From Actinoalloteichus_B caeruleus (GTDB lineage: Bacteria; Actinomycetota; Actinomycetes; Mycobacteriales; Pseudonocardiaceae), in the NCBI RefSeq assembly GCF_000718005.1, contig NZ_JODV01000013.1: a stretch of 64,000 bases of DNA; one strand, written 5' to 3'. Shown one piece after another: positions 33,981 through 42,741 of the stretch. The position numbers were made by a program, and so were the translations under genes. The notes below the pieces were generated by a model. It had not been told where the DNA came from, made no database searches, and saw nothing but the letters and a program-made list of their open reading frames with translations. The first letter of the stretch is position 1. Each line of letters begins with the position of its first letter.

Positions 33981-35801
33981 TCAGTCCTTGATCTCGCACA
34001 GCACGGTGCCCTGGCTGACGGTGTCGCCGGCGCTGGTCGTCAGCCCGGTGATCGTCCCCGCCCGATGCGCGGTGACCGGGTTCTCCATCTTCATGGCCTC
34101 GAGGACCGCGACCAGGTCGCCGGCCGAGACCTGGTCGCCGTCGGCGACCGCGAGTTTGACGACGGTCCCCTGCATGGGGGCGGTGACCGCGTCCCCCGAC
34201 ACGGCGACGGTCCGACCACCACCACGGCGACGCGGCGCCGGTTTCGTCGCGGCGGCACCCGAACCACGGCCGGGCCCGGCCGTGAGACCAGCCGGGAGGG
34301 ACACCTCGAGCCGACGACCACCGACCTCGACGACCACCGACTCCCTCGGCTCGTCCTCGCCCGCCGAGGCGCCGCCCGAGGTGAAGGGCTCGATCGTGTT
34401 GTCGAACTCCGTCTCGATCCACCGGGTGTGCACGGCGAAGCCGTCCTCGGCGGTGAAGGCCGGGTCACGCACCACCGCGCGGTGGAAGGGGAGCACGGTC
34501 GCCATCCCCTCGACCTCGAACTCGTCCAGCGCGCGACGGGCCCTGGCGAGTGCCTCCGCCCTGGTCCGACCGGTGACGACGAGCTTGGCCAGCAGCGAGT
34601 CGAACTGCCCGCCGATGACGCTGCCGGACTCAACGCCGGCGTCGACCCGGACACCGGGTCCGCTCGGGGGCACGAACCGGGTCACGGTGCCGGGAGCGGG
34701 GAGGAAGTTCCGCCCAGCGTCCTCGCCGTTGATCCGGAACTCGATCGAGTGGCCGTGTGGCACCGGGTCGGCTGCGAGCTCGAGCGGCAGGCCCTCGGCG
34801 ATCCGGAACTGCTCCAGGACGAGGTCGATGCCGGTGGTCTCCTCGCTCACCGGGTGCTCCACCTGGAGGCGGGTGTTGACCTCGAGGAAGGAGATCGTGC
34901 CGTCCGTGCCGACCAGGAACTCCACGGTTCCCGCACCGTGGTACCCGGCCTCGAGGCAGATCGCCCTGGCGGCCTCGTGGATGGTGGAGTGCTGCTCCTC
35001 GGTCAGGAAGGGCGCGGGCGCCTCCTCGACGAGCTTCTGGTGGCGGCGCTGGAGCGAGCAGTCCCGGGTGCCGACCACCACGACGCGGCCGTGCTGGTCC
35101 GCGAGGACCTGGGCCTCGACGTGGCGCGGCCGGTCGAGGTAGCGCTCCACGAAGCACTCGCCCCGGCCGAAGGCCGCCTCGGCCTCCCGGACGGCGCTGT
35201 CGAACAGCTCGGGGATCTCCTCGAGGGTCCTGGCGACCTTGAGACCACGACCGCCACCGCCGAAGGCCGCCTTGATGGCGACGGGCAGGCCGTGTTCGGT
35301 CGCGAAGGCCACGACCTCCTCGGGCCCGGAGACCGGGTCCTTGGTGCCTGGCACCAGCGGCGCGCCGGCCTTCGTCGCGAGGTGCCGGGCGGTGACCTTG
35401 TCCCCCAGGTCCCGGATCGCCTGCGGCGTCGGGCCGATCCAGGTCAAGCCGGCCTTGGTCACGGCCTCGGCGAAGTCGGCGTTCTCGGAGAGGAAGCCGT
35501 AGCCGGGGTGGACCGCGTCGGCGCCGCTGCGCTCGGCGGCGTCCAGCAGCTTGTCGACGGACAGGTAGCTGTCGGCCGCGGTGTCCCCGCCGAGGGCGAA
35601 GGCCTCGTCCGCCAACCGGACGAACGGAGCGTCCCGATCCGGGTCGGCGTACACCGCCACGCTGCTCAGACCGGCGTCCCGGCAGGCCCGGATCACCCTG
35701 ACGGCGATCTCGCCGCGATTGGCGATCAGCACCTTGCGTAGGGGACGGATCTCGACACTCGACCCGGTTCCGGTGCCGTGTTCGGCTGCCAACTCGGGCA
35801 C
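33981..35801 (-). CDS. accA3: Acyl-CoA carboxylase alpha chain (biotin carboxylase + BCCP)
   Basis: A 606-residue alpha subunit that carboxylates biotin with ATP and bicarbonate for acetyl-/propionyl-CoA carboxylase. Biotin carboxylase N-domain KVLIANRGEIAVRVIRACRD (about residues 23-42), ATP-grasp with AAFGGGGRGLKVARTLEE, FLEVNTRLQVEHPVSEE, and C-terminal biotinyl domain with EAMKMENPV, the Lys being the biotin site. GTG at 35801 has AGGAGG at 35808-35813. The matching beta (accD5) and epsilon (accE) subunits and biotin ligase lie within 9 kb. It provides malonyl- and methylmalonyl-CoA. Confidence 0.96.
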   Translation of the reverse strand: MPELAAEHGTGTGSSVEIRPLRKVLIANRGEIAVRVIRACRDAGLSSVAVYADPDRDAPFVRLADEAFALGGDTAADSYLSVDKLLDAAERSGADAVHPGYGFLSENADFAEAVTKAGLTWIGPTPQAIRDLGDKVTARHLATKAGAPLVPGTKDPVSGPEEVVAFATEHGLPVAIKAAFGGGGRGLKVARTLEEIPELFDSAVREAEAAFGRGECFVERYLDRPRHVEAQVLADQHGRVVVVGTRDCSLQRRHQKLVEEAPAPFLTEEQHSTIHEAARAICLEAGYHGAGTVEFLVGTDGTISFLEVNTRLQVEHPVSEETTGIDLVLEQFRIAEGLPLELAADPVPHGHSIEFRINGEDAGRNFLPAPGTVTRFVPPSGPGVRVDAGVESGSVIGGQFDSLLAKLVVTGRTRAEALARARRALDEFEVEGMATVLPFHRAVVRDPAFTAEDGFAVHTRWIETEFDNTIEPFTSGGASAGEDEPRESVVVEVGGRRLEVSLPAGLTAGPGRGSGAAATKPAPRRRGGGRTVAVSGDAVTAPMQGTVVKLAVADGDQVSAGDLVAVLEAMKMENPVTAHRAGTITGLTTSAGDTVSQGTVLCEIKD

Positions 35802-36105
35802 GCTCAACCTCCTCGCCTGGCACGTCGTCGCCGACGGCCGGCCCGACCAAAGTTTGCTGGGGCCCTGGCCGTCGCGGTTACGGCGAGTGGCGGACCGAAG
35901 GACGCGTCCGGGCACAAAACCCCTGATCGATGCTCGCTGCCCGGAGGGGCGATCGGTCATGGCGAAGCCCTACCAAAGGCGGGGCCCGTTTCTGTCGCTG
36001 CCCGACAGCTCCCCGGGTGGCACGGGCCCGAACGGTCCGCCGAACGCGAACCGGATCACCCATTTGGCGGATGGATGATCCGGTTCGCGGGTGGCCGTTC
36101 GGCGC
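35802..36105. other. Intergenic region between dctA-like and accA3
   Basis: A 304-nt gap between two minus-strand genes. It holds the dctA-like terminator (36046-36088) and presumably the accA3 promoter; no confident -10 box or gene was found. Confidence 0.5.
36046..36088 (-). terminator. Terminator downstream of the DAACS symporter gene
   Basis: The 18-nt arms 36046-36063 and 36071-36088 are complementary except for one pair, with a 7-nt loop. It lies 18-60 nt after the symporter stop on the minus strand. Confidence 0.7.
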
Positions 36106-37515
36106 TCAGCCCGTTGCCGGGGAGCGCCCCTCACCGGCTGGTACCGGGGGTTGCCCGCTGGACGACCCCCCGTCGTGGGCACCGGCCGGCGCGGTCTCCT
36201 CGGCCAGCGGCGGTGCGGTGGGGTCGAGCAGTGAGCTGTCCCGGGAGAGCAGGGTCTCCCGGTCGAGAAGCCCCTCGCTCCGGGCGACGAGGACCGGGAC
36301 GACGATCTGACCGGCGACGTTGGTCGCGGTCCTGATCATGTCCAGGATCGGGTCGATGGCGAACACCAGGGCGACCCCCTCCAACGGCAGGCCGACGGTG
36401 CTCAGGGTCAGGGTGAGCATCGTGAACCACCCCGTCACGCCGGCCGTCGCCGACGAGCCGACCACCGCGACGAGGACGATGAGCAGGTAGTCGGTGGGGG
36501 TGAGCGTCACACCGTAGAACTGGGCGATGAAGATGGTCGCGATGGCCGGGTAGATGGCGGCGCACCCGTCCATCTTGGTGGTCACGCCCAGGGGCACCGC
36601 GAAGCTCGCGTACCGCGAGTCCACGCCGAGGTTGACCGCGGTCCGGGTGCTCAGCGGGAGCGTCGCCCCGGAGGAACGGGAGACGAACGCGAACTGGAGG
36701 ACGGGCCAGGCCTTCCGGAAGAACAACAGCGGGCTGACCCCGGCGACCAGTCGGAGCAGCAGCGGATAGACGGCGAGCAGCACGACGAAGCACGCGACGT
36801 AGACGGAGACGCCGAGGCGCAGCAGGGGGGCCAGGGTCTCCCCGACGCCGTAGGTGGCGACGGCGCGGCCGATCAGCCCGAGGACGCCGAGCGGCGCGAG
36901 CAGCACCAGCCACCACAGCACCTTCTGCACGATCTCCAACGCGGACCGGTTGAAGGCGATGAAGGGAGCGGCCTTGTCCTTCAGCGCGTAGGCGGCGATG
37001 CCGGTGACCACGGAGATCACGACCACCTGGAGCACCGCTCCGTCGGCGAACGCGGCGAAGAGGTTGTTCGGGACCAGGCCCGTCAGGAAGTCCAGCCAGG
37101 AACCGGGCTGCCGCTCGGCCAGCGACTCCACCGTCTCGGGATCGGGCTGGATCGCGACGCCCTCCCCCGGGCGGCTGAGCAGGCCGGTCGCCAGTCCGAT
37201 GAGCACCGCGATGAGCGAGGTGGCGGCGAACCACAGCAGGGTCTTCCCGCCGAGGCGGGCGACCGCTCCCGGGCCCCGCCCGAGGTCGCGGAGGTTCGCG
37301 ATGCTCACGACGATCGCCGTGAAGATCAGCGGGACCACGGTCACCTGCAACGCGCTCACGTAGGAGGAACCGAGGGTGGCCAGGGTGGTGGTCAGCCAGT
37401 CCCACTCGAGGGACCTGGCGGCCAGGCCGAGCAACAGGCCGAGCAACAGGGCGGCGAGCACCTGGATGGCGAGGCTGGGACGGAGGGATCTGCGGCGGAC
37501 GGTCGCCTCGGACAT
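36106..37515 (-). CDS. Dicarboxylate/amino acid:cation symporter (DAACS)
   Basis: A 469-residue secondary transporter of the SLC1/DctA-GltP family for C4-dicarboxylates or glutamate, driven by Na+ or H+. About eight membrane helices are visible. The HP1 serine-rich hairpin is SRSSGATLPLSTRTAVN (about residues 278-294), KMDGCAAIYPAIATIF replaces the common N-M-D-G motif, and the substrate-site helix reads DPILDMIRTATNVAGQ (about 397-412). The C-terminal 55 residues are a soluble Pro/Ser-rich tail. AGGAG lies 7 nt before the ATG. It interrupts the usual acyl-CoA carboxylase neighbourhood. Confidence 0.92.
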   Translation of the reverse strand: MSEATVRRRSLRPSLAIQVLAALLLGLLLGLAARSLEWDWLTTTLATLGSSYVSALQVTVVPLIFTAIVVSIANLRDLGRGPGAVARLGGKTLLWFAATSLIAVLIGLATGLLSRPGEGVAIQPDPETVESLAERQPGSWLDFLTGLVPNNLFAAFADGAVLQVVVISVVTGIAAYALKDKAAPFIAFNRSALEIVQKVLWWLVLLAPLGVLGLIGRAVATYGVGETLAPLLRLGVSVYVACFVVLLAVYPLLLRLVAGVSPLLFFRKAWPVLQFAFVSRSSGATLPLSTRTAVNLGVDSRYASFAVPLGVTTKMDGCAAIYPAIATIFIAQFYGVTLTPTDYLLIVLVAVVGSSATAGVTGWFTMLTLTLSTVGLPLEGVALVFAIDPILDMIRTATNVAGQIVVPVLVARSEGLLDRETLLSRDSSLLDPTAPPLAEETAPAGAHDGGSSSGQPPVPAGEGRSPATG

Positions 37516-38118
37516 GGGAGGACTCCTGGACGAGTGCGGGCGGTCGGGTGCTGAGTCGGATCAGCGACCCGGACAGGTGGCACTCGCCAACCGGCAGTAG
37601 TCGACGTGGCGACGGCGGGTCAGCAGGGGAGTCCTGTATCGGCTTCGCATAGCGGGGGCTGTAACCCGATCGTGTGAAGATCTCTTCCCGTTCCGCGCCG
37701 ATTGTGGTTGCGGTCACCGCCGTCCGACACCGCCGCTCGGACCAGCGGGGCATGAGTTCTCCATCACCCGGTCGTGGCCGCGCGGGCGTTCACGCCGTCC
37801 GCCCCCACCTCGCCCGGGCGTGACGGCCAGGGCCGCGAACGACATCCAGGGGGCGGGATCGGGCCTCGACCCCATCGGACAGCGGTCGGGCACGTGGCGG
37901 AGCCGCCCTCGATCCGGGCACGCGGCGGAGCGCGGGCACCCGGTGCTCACGGCTGGCGGGGGAGGGGTGGATCCGGTCGGAGGCGGGGACGGGGCTGGCA
38001 GGCCGGCGACGGGGCACCACGGCCGGTGGTGCCAGCCCCCGCCGTCAGCCTCCGAGACGGGCGTCGGGGGGCGGGGCCGGCCGTCGGGCGGCCCGCGAAC
38101 CGGTGCCGACGACCGTCG
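37516..38118. other. Intergenic region, 603 nt, no credible gene
   Basis: Between two minus-strand genes (symporter start and DUF418-like stop). All open frames here are high-GC shadows of neighbouring frames. The part nearest the symporter (37516-37720) is somewhat richer in A+T and should hold its promoter; no -10/-35 pair could be assigned with confidence. Confidence 0.5.
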
Positions 38119-39354
38119 TCACCGGGCGCCGGCGGAGCCGGTCACCGCCTCGGAGACGCGGGTGCTCGCCGACCACAACATCCACTCCAGCGGCCCCCGG
38201 CGGAACACCAGCGACCACCCGACCGCCACCACGGCCGTGATCAACACGAACAACCCCAGCGCCGGCCACCGGTCGCCCTCGTCGAGGGGATGCGCGGCGG
38301 CCAGCGCGACCAGGTGGGCGCCGTAGACGGTCAGCGGCATCGACCCGATCGCCCGGAGGGGGGTGAGTGCCGCCGCGACCACCCCCCACCGGCAGAGCAG
38401 GAGACACCCGCCCAGCACCAGCAGACCGACTCCGGTCGCCCCCACGACCTCGAAGGGAGTTCCCGAATGCGGGGAGGAGACCAGCAGCCACGCGGGGTCG
38501 GCGCTGGGCACGGTGCCGAGCATGCCCCACTGGACGAGCTGGTCGAGACGGGAGGCGAACTCCTCGGTCGGCGGCGTGCCCAACCCGTACTGGTCGAGGA
38601 GGAGTCCACGCAGCCGGTCCGCGTTCCCCGAGGCCGATATCCAGACCGACAGCCCGTACCCGGCCACCGCCAGGCCCGCCCCGACCAGCGACAGCGTCCT
38701 GGCGACCCGGGTGGAGGAGAGGTCCAGCCGCCCCACCGCGACGCCGGCGAGCACGAACGGCATCCACGTCAGCGCCGGGTAGGACCCGGTGACCAGCAGC
38801 GCGGGCAGCCCGTCGGGATTCGACCACTCCAGTGACTCGAACACGTGGTACTCGTACGGCTGATCGCTGGGCGCCCACCGGGACCGCAGCCAGAAGGACA
38901 CCAACGGTCCGAGCACGGCCCAGGCGGCCGCGACCGCCCAGAGCGCGGCCGGTCGGAGCCAGAGCAGCGGCAGGGCCAGCGCGAAGTACACGGCGTAGTA
39001 GCAGAGGATCACCAGCACCGGGGTGCCCAGCGCGCCCAGCACCAGGCCGATCAGGAACAGCAGCAGGGCTCGGACGGCGAGCCTGACGACGACGGCACCG
39101 CGGTCCCCACCCGCCGCGGGGGTGCGGCCGCCGCTGAGCAGGGCGAGCGAGACGCCCGCGAGCAGGGCGAACAGCGCCGCGGACCGGCCGTGGAACACCT
39201 CGAGCACCACGGCGCCCTCCGCGCCGTCCCTGGGGTGCGGGCCGATGTGCGCGGCGAACATCCCCAACACCGCGAGGGCGCGCGCCACGTCGAGACCGAG
39301 AACCCGCGACGTGGGGCCGCTGGCCCTCGCCCGGCGTTCGCCGGTCAGCTCCAC
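38119..39354 (-). CDS. DUF418/DUF1624-type multi-helix membrane protein
   Basis: A 411-residue polytopic membrane protein related to the heparan-alpha-glucosaminide N-acetyltransferase-like / DUF418 families. It opens with VLGLDVARALAVLGMFAAHI, the family's signature first helix (G-x-D-x-x-R-x-x-A), and has about nine to ten helices, ending LRAIGSMPLTVYGAHLVALA (typical G-x-x-x-L-T-x-Y penultimate motif). It may acylate or export a cell-envelope component; the substrate is unknown. GTG at 39354 overlaps the end of maf by 10 nt, so the two are coupled. Confidence 0.8.
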   Translation of the reverse strand: MELTGERRARASGPTSRVLGLDVARALAVLGMFAAHIGPHPRDGAEGAVVLEVFHGRSAALFALLAGVSLALLSGGRTPAAGGDRGAVVVRLAVRALLLFLIGLVLGALGTPVLVILCYYAVYFALALPLLWLRPAALWAVAAAWAVLGPLVSFWLRSRWAPSDQPYEYHVFESLEWSNPDGLPALLVTGSYPALTWMPFVLAGVAVGRLDLSSTRVARTLSLVGAGLAVAGYGLSVWISASGNADRLRGLLLDQYGLGTPPTEEFASRLDQLVQWGMLGTVPSADPAWLLVSSPHSGTPFEVVGATGVGLLVLGGCLLLCRWGVVAAALTPLRAIGSMPLTVYGAHLVALAAAHPLDEGDRWPALGLFVLITAVVAVGWSLVFRRGPLEWMLWSASTRVSEAVTGSAGAR

Positions 39355-39974
39355 AGCGCCACCACGTCGACCCCGGCGGCGGCGAGGAGTTTCCTGGTCA
39401 GGGGCAGGCTGATCCCGACGACGTTCGACGGGTCCCCCTCCACACCCTCCACGAACCACCCGCCGCGACCGTCGAGGGTGAAGGCCCCGGCGACCTGGAG
39501 CGGTTCGCCCGTGGCCAGGTAGGCCTCCAACTCGGCCTCGGTCGGCTCACCGAACCGGACCGTGGTCCCCGCGATGCCCTCCAGCGACTGGACCCGCCGA
39601 CCGTGTTCGACGCGCACCACCGCGTGGCCCGTCAACAGCTCGGCGCTGCTCCCGGACAGGGACTTCCACCGTTCCCTCGCGCGCTCGACCGAACCGGGCT
39701 TGCCCACGGCCGTCACGCCGTCCGGACCCGTCACCGCCAGCATCGAGTCACAGGCGACGACGACGGAATCCGGGTGCTCCGAGGCGATCTCGGAGGCGAC
39801 CGCGTCCGCCTTCGCCCTGGCCAGCTCCACGACGACCCGAGCCGGGTCCGGCCGGGACATCCCCGCGATGAGCGCGTCCTCGTCGACGCCGGAGACCCGG
39901 ACCACCGGATCGACCCCGGCGGCCCGCAGCACACTGCGTCGGGCGGGCGAGGCCGAGGCGAGAATCAGCTGCAC
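39345..39974 (-). CDS. maf: Maf family nucleotide pyrophosphatase
   Basis: A 209-residue Maf/Ham1-fold pyrophosphatase that removes non-canonical or methylated NTPs. N-terminal LILASASPARRSVLRAAG (substrate loop S-x-S-P-R-R), VVACDSMLAV with the acidic metal ligand, VGKPGSVERARERWKSLSG and TGHAVVRV. The -10 box TACGCT ends 6 nt before the GTG, so it is probably leaderless. The position between accA3 and accE/accD5 is conserved in actinobacteria. Confidence 0.93.
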   Translation of the reverse strand: MQLILASASPARRSVLRAAGVDPVVRVSGVDEDALIAGMSRPDPARVVVELARAKADAVASEIASEHPDSVVVACDSMLAVTGPDGVTAVGKPGSVERARERWKSLSGSSAELLTGHAVVRVEHGRRVQSLEGIAGTTVRFGEPTEAELEAYLATGEPLQVAGAFTLDGRGGWFVEGVEGDPSNVVGISLPLTRKLLAAAGVDVVALWS

Positions 39975-39980
39975 GGGTCG

Positions 39981-39986
39981 AGCGTA
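39981..39986 (-). promoter_or_regulatory. -10 box for leaderless maf
   Basis: TACGCT on the minus strand with 6 nt to the GTG at 39974. Confidence 0.5.
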
Positions 39987-40116
39987 GAGGGGTGCCGCGA
40001 CCCGCCAGGGCCAGGGGCGGCACCAACTCCGGGGGCGGGAACGGCGCCGGATCGCGATGCCCGGCCACCGTTCCCCGCGCTCGACGGCCTCCGGCCGGCT
40101 CGCGCCCAGCGGCCCG

Positions 40117-40353
40117 TCACCCCCGGGGGAGCGTGGAACGCCGCCACGCCCCGGGCCCGGGGCTCAGGGGTTGGCGGAAGGAGGCGGAGCGCTCCGCCCA
40201 GGGCGACCGCTCCCGCCGGCCGCCCTCGGCCGGACCGGCCGAGGCCAGTGAGGCCACCACGCTGGTCAGCGCCGCCAGCTCGACGTCGTCCGGGGTGCCC
40301 CGGACGATCCGCAGCAGCGGACGCGCCGGCTGGCCCTCGTCGTTCGTGCTCAT
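40117..40353 (-). CDS. accE: Acyl-CoA carboxylase epsilon subunit
   Basis: A 78-residue small subunit that stabilises the actinobacterial AccA3-AccD5 complex. The conserved part is LLRIVRGTPDDVELAALTSV (about residues 13-32), typical for the family, followed by a basic Trp-containing tail (RSPWAERSASFRQP, AWRRS). GGAGG lies 7 nt before the ATG. It starts 34 nt after accD5, so both are one operon. Confidence 0.92.
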   Translation of the reverse strand: MSTNDEGQPARPLLRIVRGTPDDVELAALTSVVASLASAGPAEGGRRERSPWAERSASFRQPLSPGPGAWRRSTLPRG

Positions 40354-40387
40354 GCGTTCACCTCCGTTGACCGTCGGCCCGCCAGGG

Positions 40388-42028
40388 TCAGAGCGGGATG
40401 TTCCCGTGCTTCTTGGGGGGCAGCGCCTCCCGCTTGTCCCGCAGCATCCGCAGGGACCGGGCGATGTACCCCCGGGTGTGGGACGGCGGGATCACCGAGT
40501 CCACGTAGCCCCGTTCCGCGGCCACGTAGGGATTGCACAGGGTGTCCTCGTACTCCTGCTGGAGACGGGCTCGCACCTCGGCGATGTCCTCTCCCCGGTT
40601 CGCCGCCTCGACCAGGGTCCGGCGGTGCAGGATGTTGACCGCGCCCTGCGCCCCCATCACCGCGATCTGGGCGGTGGGCCACGCCAGGTTCATGTCCGCG
40701 CCCAGGTGCTTGGAGCCCATGACGTCGTAGGCGCCCCCGTACGCCTTGCGGGTGATCACGGTGATCTTGGGGACCGTGGCCTCCGCGTAGGCGTAGAGCA
40801 GCTTCGCCCCGCGTCGGATGATGCCGTTCCACTCCTGGTCCGTGCCTGGCAGGAAGCCGGGGACGTCGACGAAGGTCAGCACCGGGATGTTGAAGGCGTC
40901 GCAGGTCCGCACGAAACGGGCGGCCTTCTCGCTGGCGGCGATGTCCAGCGTGCCGGCGAACTGGGTGGGCTGGTTGGCGACCACTCCGACGCTGTGCCCC
41001 TCGACGCGGCCGAAGCCGATCACGATGTTGGGTGCGAACAGCTCCTGGACCTCGCAGAAGTCACCCATGTCGAGCACGCGGGTCACGACGTCCCGGATGT
41101 CGTAGGGCTGGTTCGGCGAGTCCGGGACGAGGGTGTCCAGCTCCAGGTCGCTCTCGGTGAGCGTGTCGGCGACCGGGCCCTCGCCGGTGTCCTCCCCCTC
41201 GAAGACCGGGGCGTCCGACAGGTTGTTCGAGGGGAGGTAGCTCAGCAGCGCCTTGACGTAGGAGATCGCGTCGTCCTCGTCCTCCGCCAGGTAGTGGGCG
41301 TTGCCCGACCGCGAGTTGTGCGTCTCCGCGCCGCCCAGTTCCTCGAACCCGACGTCCTCGCCGGTCACGGTCCGGATGACGTCCGGGCCGGTCACGAACA
41401 TGTGCGAGGTCTTGTCGACCATCACGGTGAAGTCGGTGATGGCGGGGGAGTACACCGCACCGCCCGCGCAGGGCCCCATGATCAGCGAGATCTGGGGGAT
41501 GACGCCCGAGGCGTGGGTGTTGCGCCGGAAGATCTCGCCGTAGAGCCCCAGGGAGACCACGCCCTCCTGGATCCGCGCGCCCCCCGAATCGTTGATCCCG
41601 ACGATCGGGCAGCCGGTCTTCATGGCGAGGTCCATGATCTTGACGATCTTCTCGCCGAGCACCTCGCCCAGCGAACCGCCGAAAATCGTGAAGTCCTGGG
41701 AGTAGACGCACACCTTTCGGCCGTCGACGGTGCCGAATCCGGTGACGACACCGTCGCCGAGTGGGCGGTTCCGCTCCATGCCGAAATTGGTGGACCGGTG
41801 ACGAGCGTGCTCGTCGATCTCCACGAAGGACCCCGGGTCGAGCAACATGTCGATCCGCTCACGGGCGGTCTTCTTGCCCTTCGCGTGTTGCTTCTCCACC
41901 GCTCGGGCCGAGCCGGCGTGCACCGCCTCGTGGCTCCGGCGGTAGAGGTCGGCGAGCTTGCCCGCCGTGGTGTGGATGTCCGGCTCGGCATCCGGCACTT
42001 CCCCGATCGGCTCCGTCGCGCTGCTCAT
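40388..42028 (-). CDS. accD5: Acyl-CoA carboxylase beta chain (carboxyltransferase)
   Basis: A 546-residue biotin-dependent carboxyltransferase acting on propionyl-CoA and related acyl-CoAs with AccA3. The N-terminal part has HAKGKKTARERIDMLLDPGS; oxyanion-hole segments are CPIVGINDSGGARIQEGV and RKAYGGAYDVMGSKHLGADM in the C-terminal half; it ends GNIPL. No ribosome site precedes the ATG at 42028. Instead a TAGGCT box ends 8 nt before it, so the message is probably leaderless. It is divergent from birA, whose product biotinylates AccA3. Confidence 0.96.
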   Translation of the reverse strand: MSSATEPIGEVPDAEPDIHTTAGKLADLYRRSHEAVHAGSARAVEKQHAKGKKTARERIDMLLDPGSFVEIDEHARHRSTNFGMERNRPLGDGVVTGFGTVDGRKVCVYSQDFTIFGGSLGEVLGEKIVKIMDLAMKTGCPIVGINDSGGARIQEGVVSLGLYGEIFRRNTHASGVIPQISLIMGPCAGGAVYSPAITDFTVMVDKTSHMFVTGPDVIRTVTGEDVGFEELGGAETHNSRSGNAHYLAEDEDDAISYVKALLSYLPSNNLSDAPVFEGEDTGEGPVADTLTESDLELDTLVPDSPNQPYDIRDVVTRVLDMGDFCEVQELFAPNIVIGFGRVEGHSVGVVANQPTQFAGTLDIAASEKAARFVRTCDAFNIPVLTFVDVPGFLPGTDQEWNGIIRRGAKLLYAYAEATVPKITVITRKAYGGAYDVMGSKHLGADMNLAWPTAQIAVMGAQGAVNILHRRTLVEAANRGEDIAEVRARLQQEYEDTLCNPYVAAERGYVDSVIPPSHTRGYIARSLRMLRDKREALPPKKHGNIPL

Positions 42029-42036
42029 GAGGAGGC

Positions 42037-42042
42037 AGCCTA
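42037..42042 (-). promoter_or_regulatory. -10 box for leaderless accD5
   Basis: TAGGCT on the minus strand, with 8 nt to the ATG at 42028. Confidence 0.55.
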
Positions 42043-42729
42043 GCGTTGTCGGAGCCACTTCTCCGCACCCTTGCCCGGACTCCTCCTGCCAGGACCGCAC
42101 CCCATACCACCTGCCGCGATGCGGTAGTTCTGTGGAACTGGACCAAGAACGGACTGCTCGCTTTGTCGTCCACGCACGGGTCGGTGCTGAGCGTTCGCGC
42201 GGGGGCCGCGGGGCCTGCCCGTACCACCCACCGGGGGTGCGGCGCTCGTCGGGCCGAGGCGGGGGCCCGGGCCGTGCCGCCGGGAGGGCCGGCGCCGCGC
42301 CCCGCGGCGGCCGGCGGGTCGCGCGGCCGCGGCCTCGGGGCCTGGCGGCGTGGCCGGGCCGACGGCACGCGGCACCGCGGTAGCGGATTCAGGACCCGCG
42401 TTTCACTCGGAAGTGGGGGAAAGGGGAAGTTGGCGCGTCCGGTTGTCGCGAAAGGCGAATGGTGTCGCACGAGCGGAAATCGGCCGGCGGACCACCACCC
42501 CCCGGGGACGACGACACCGGGACGGTGCTTTTCGATTCCGGGTCCGGTGCCGTTCCGGGCGGAACCAGGAAAAGGCGGGGGAGCGGGAACGGGACCGGCG
42601 GCGTCGGGTGGCGGCCCGCCCCGACCCCAGCGTGACGAGGCGGGCCCGGCGCGCCGAGCCGCGCCAGGGCCTCGGACGCGGGGCGCCCGTCCCGGGGGCC
42701 GGCCCGACCGGTGGGCGGCCGGTCGTTCG

Positions 42730-42735
42730 TAGGCT
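42730..42735 (+). promoter_or_regulatory. -10 box for leaderless birA
   Basis: TAGGCT, with 6 nt to the GTG at 42742, which places the transcription start at the start codon. Confidence 0.6.
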
Positions 42736-42741
42736 GGTGCG

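Larger units (their letters stand above)
42029..42741. other. Divergent intergenic region accD5-birA, 713 nt
   Basis: Unusually long for a promoter region of two core genes. The accD5 and birA -10 boxes lie at its two ends (42037-42042 and 42730-42735). A slightly AT-richer patch occurs at about 42380-42560. No open frame in it looks like a gene, and no RNA gene was recognised. Confidence 0.45.

Noticed and set aside
36131..37753. Minus-strand 540-codon frame overlapping the DAACS symporter
   Set aside because: Frame-shifted shadow with Arg/Pro-rich composition; the symporter frame has all transporter motifs.
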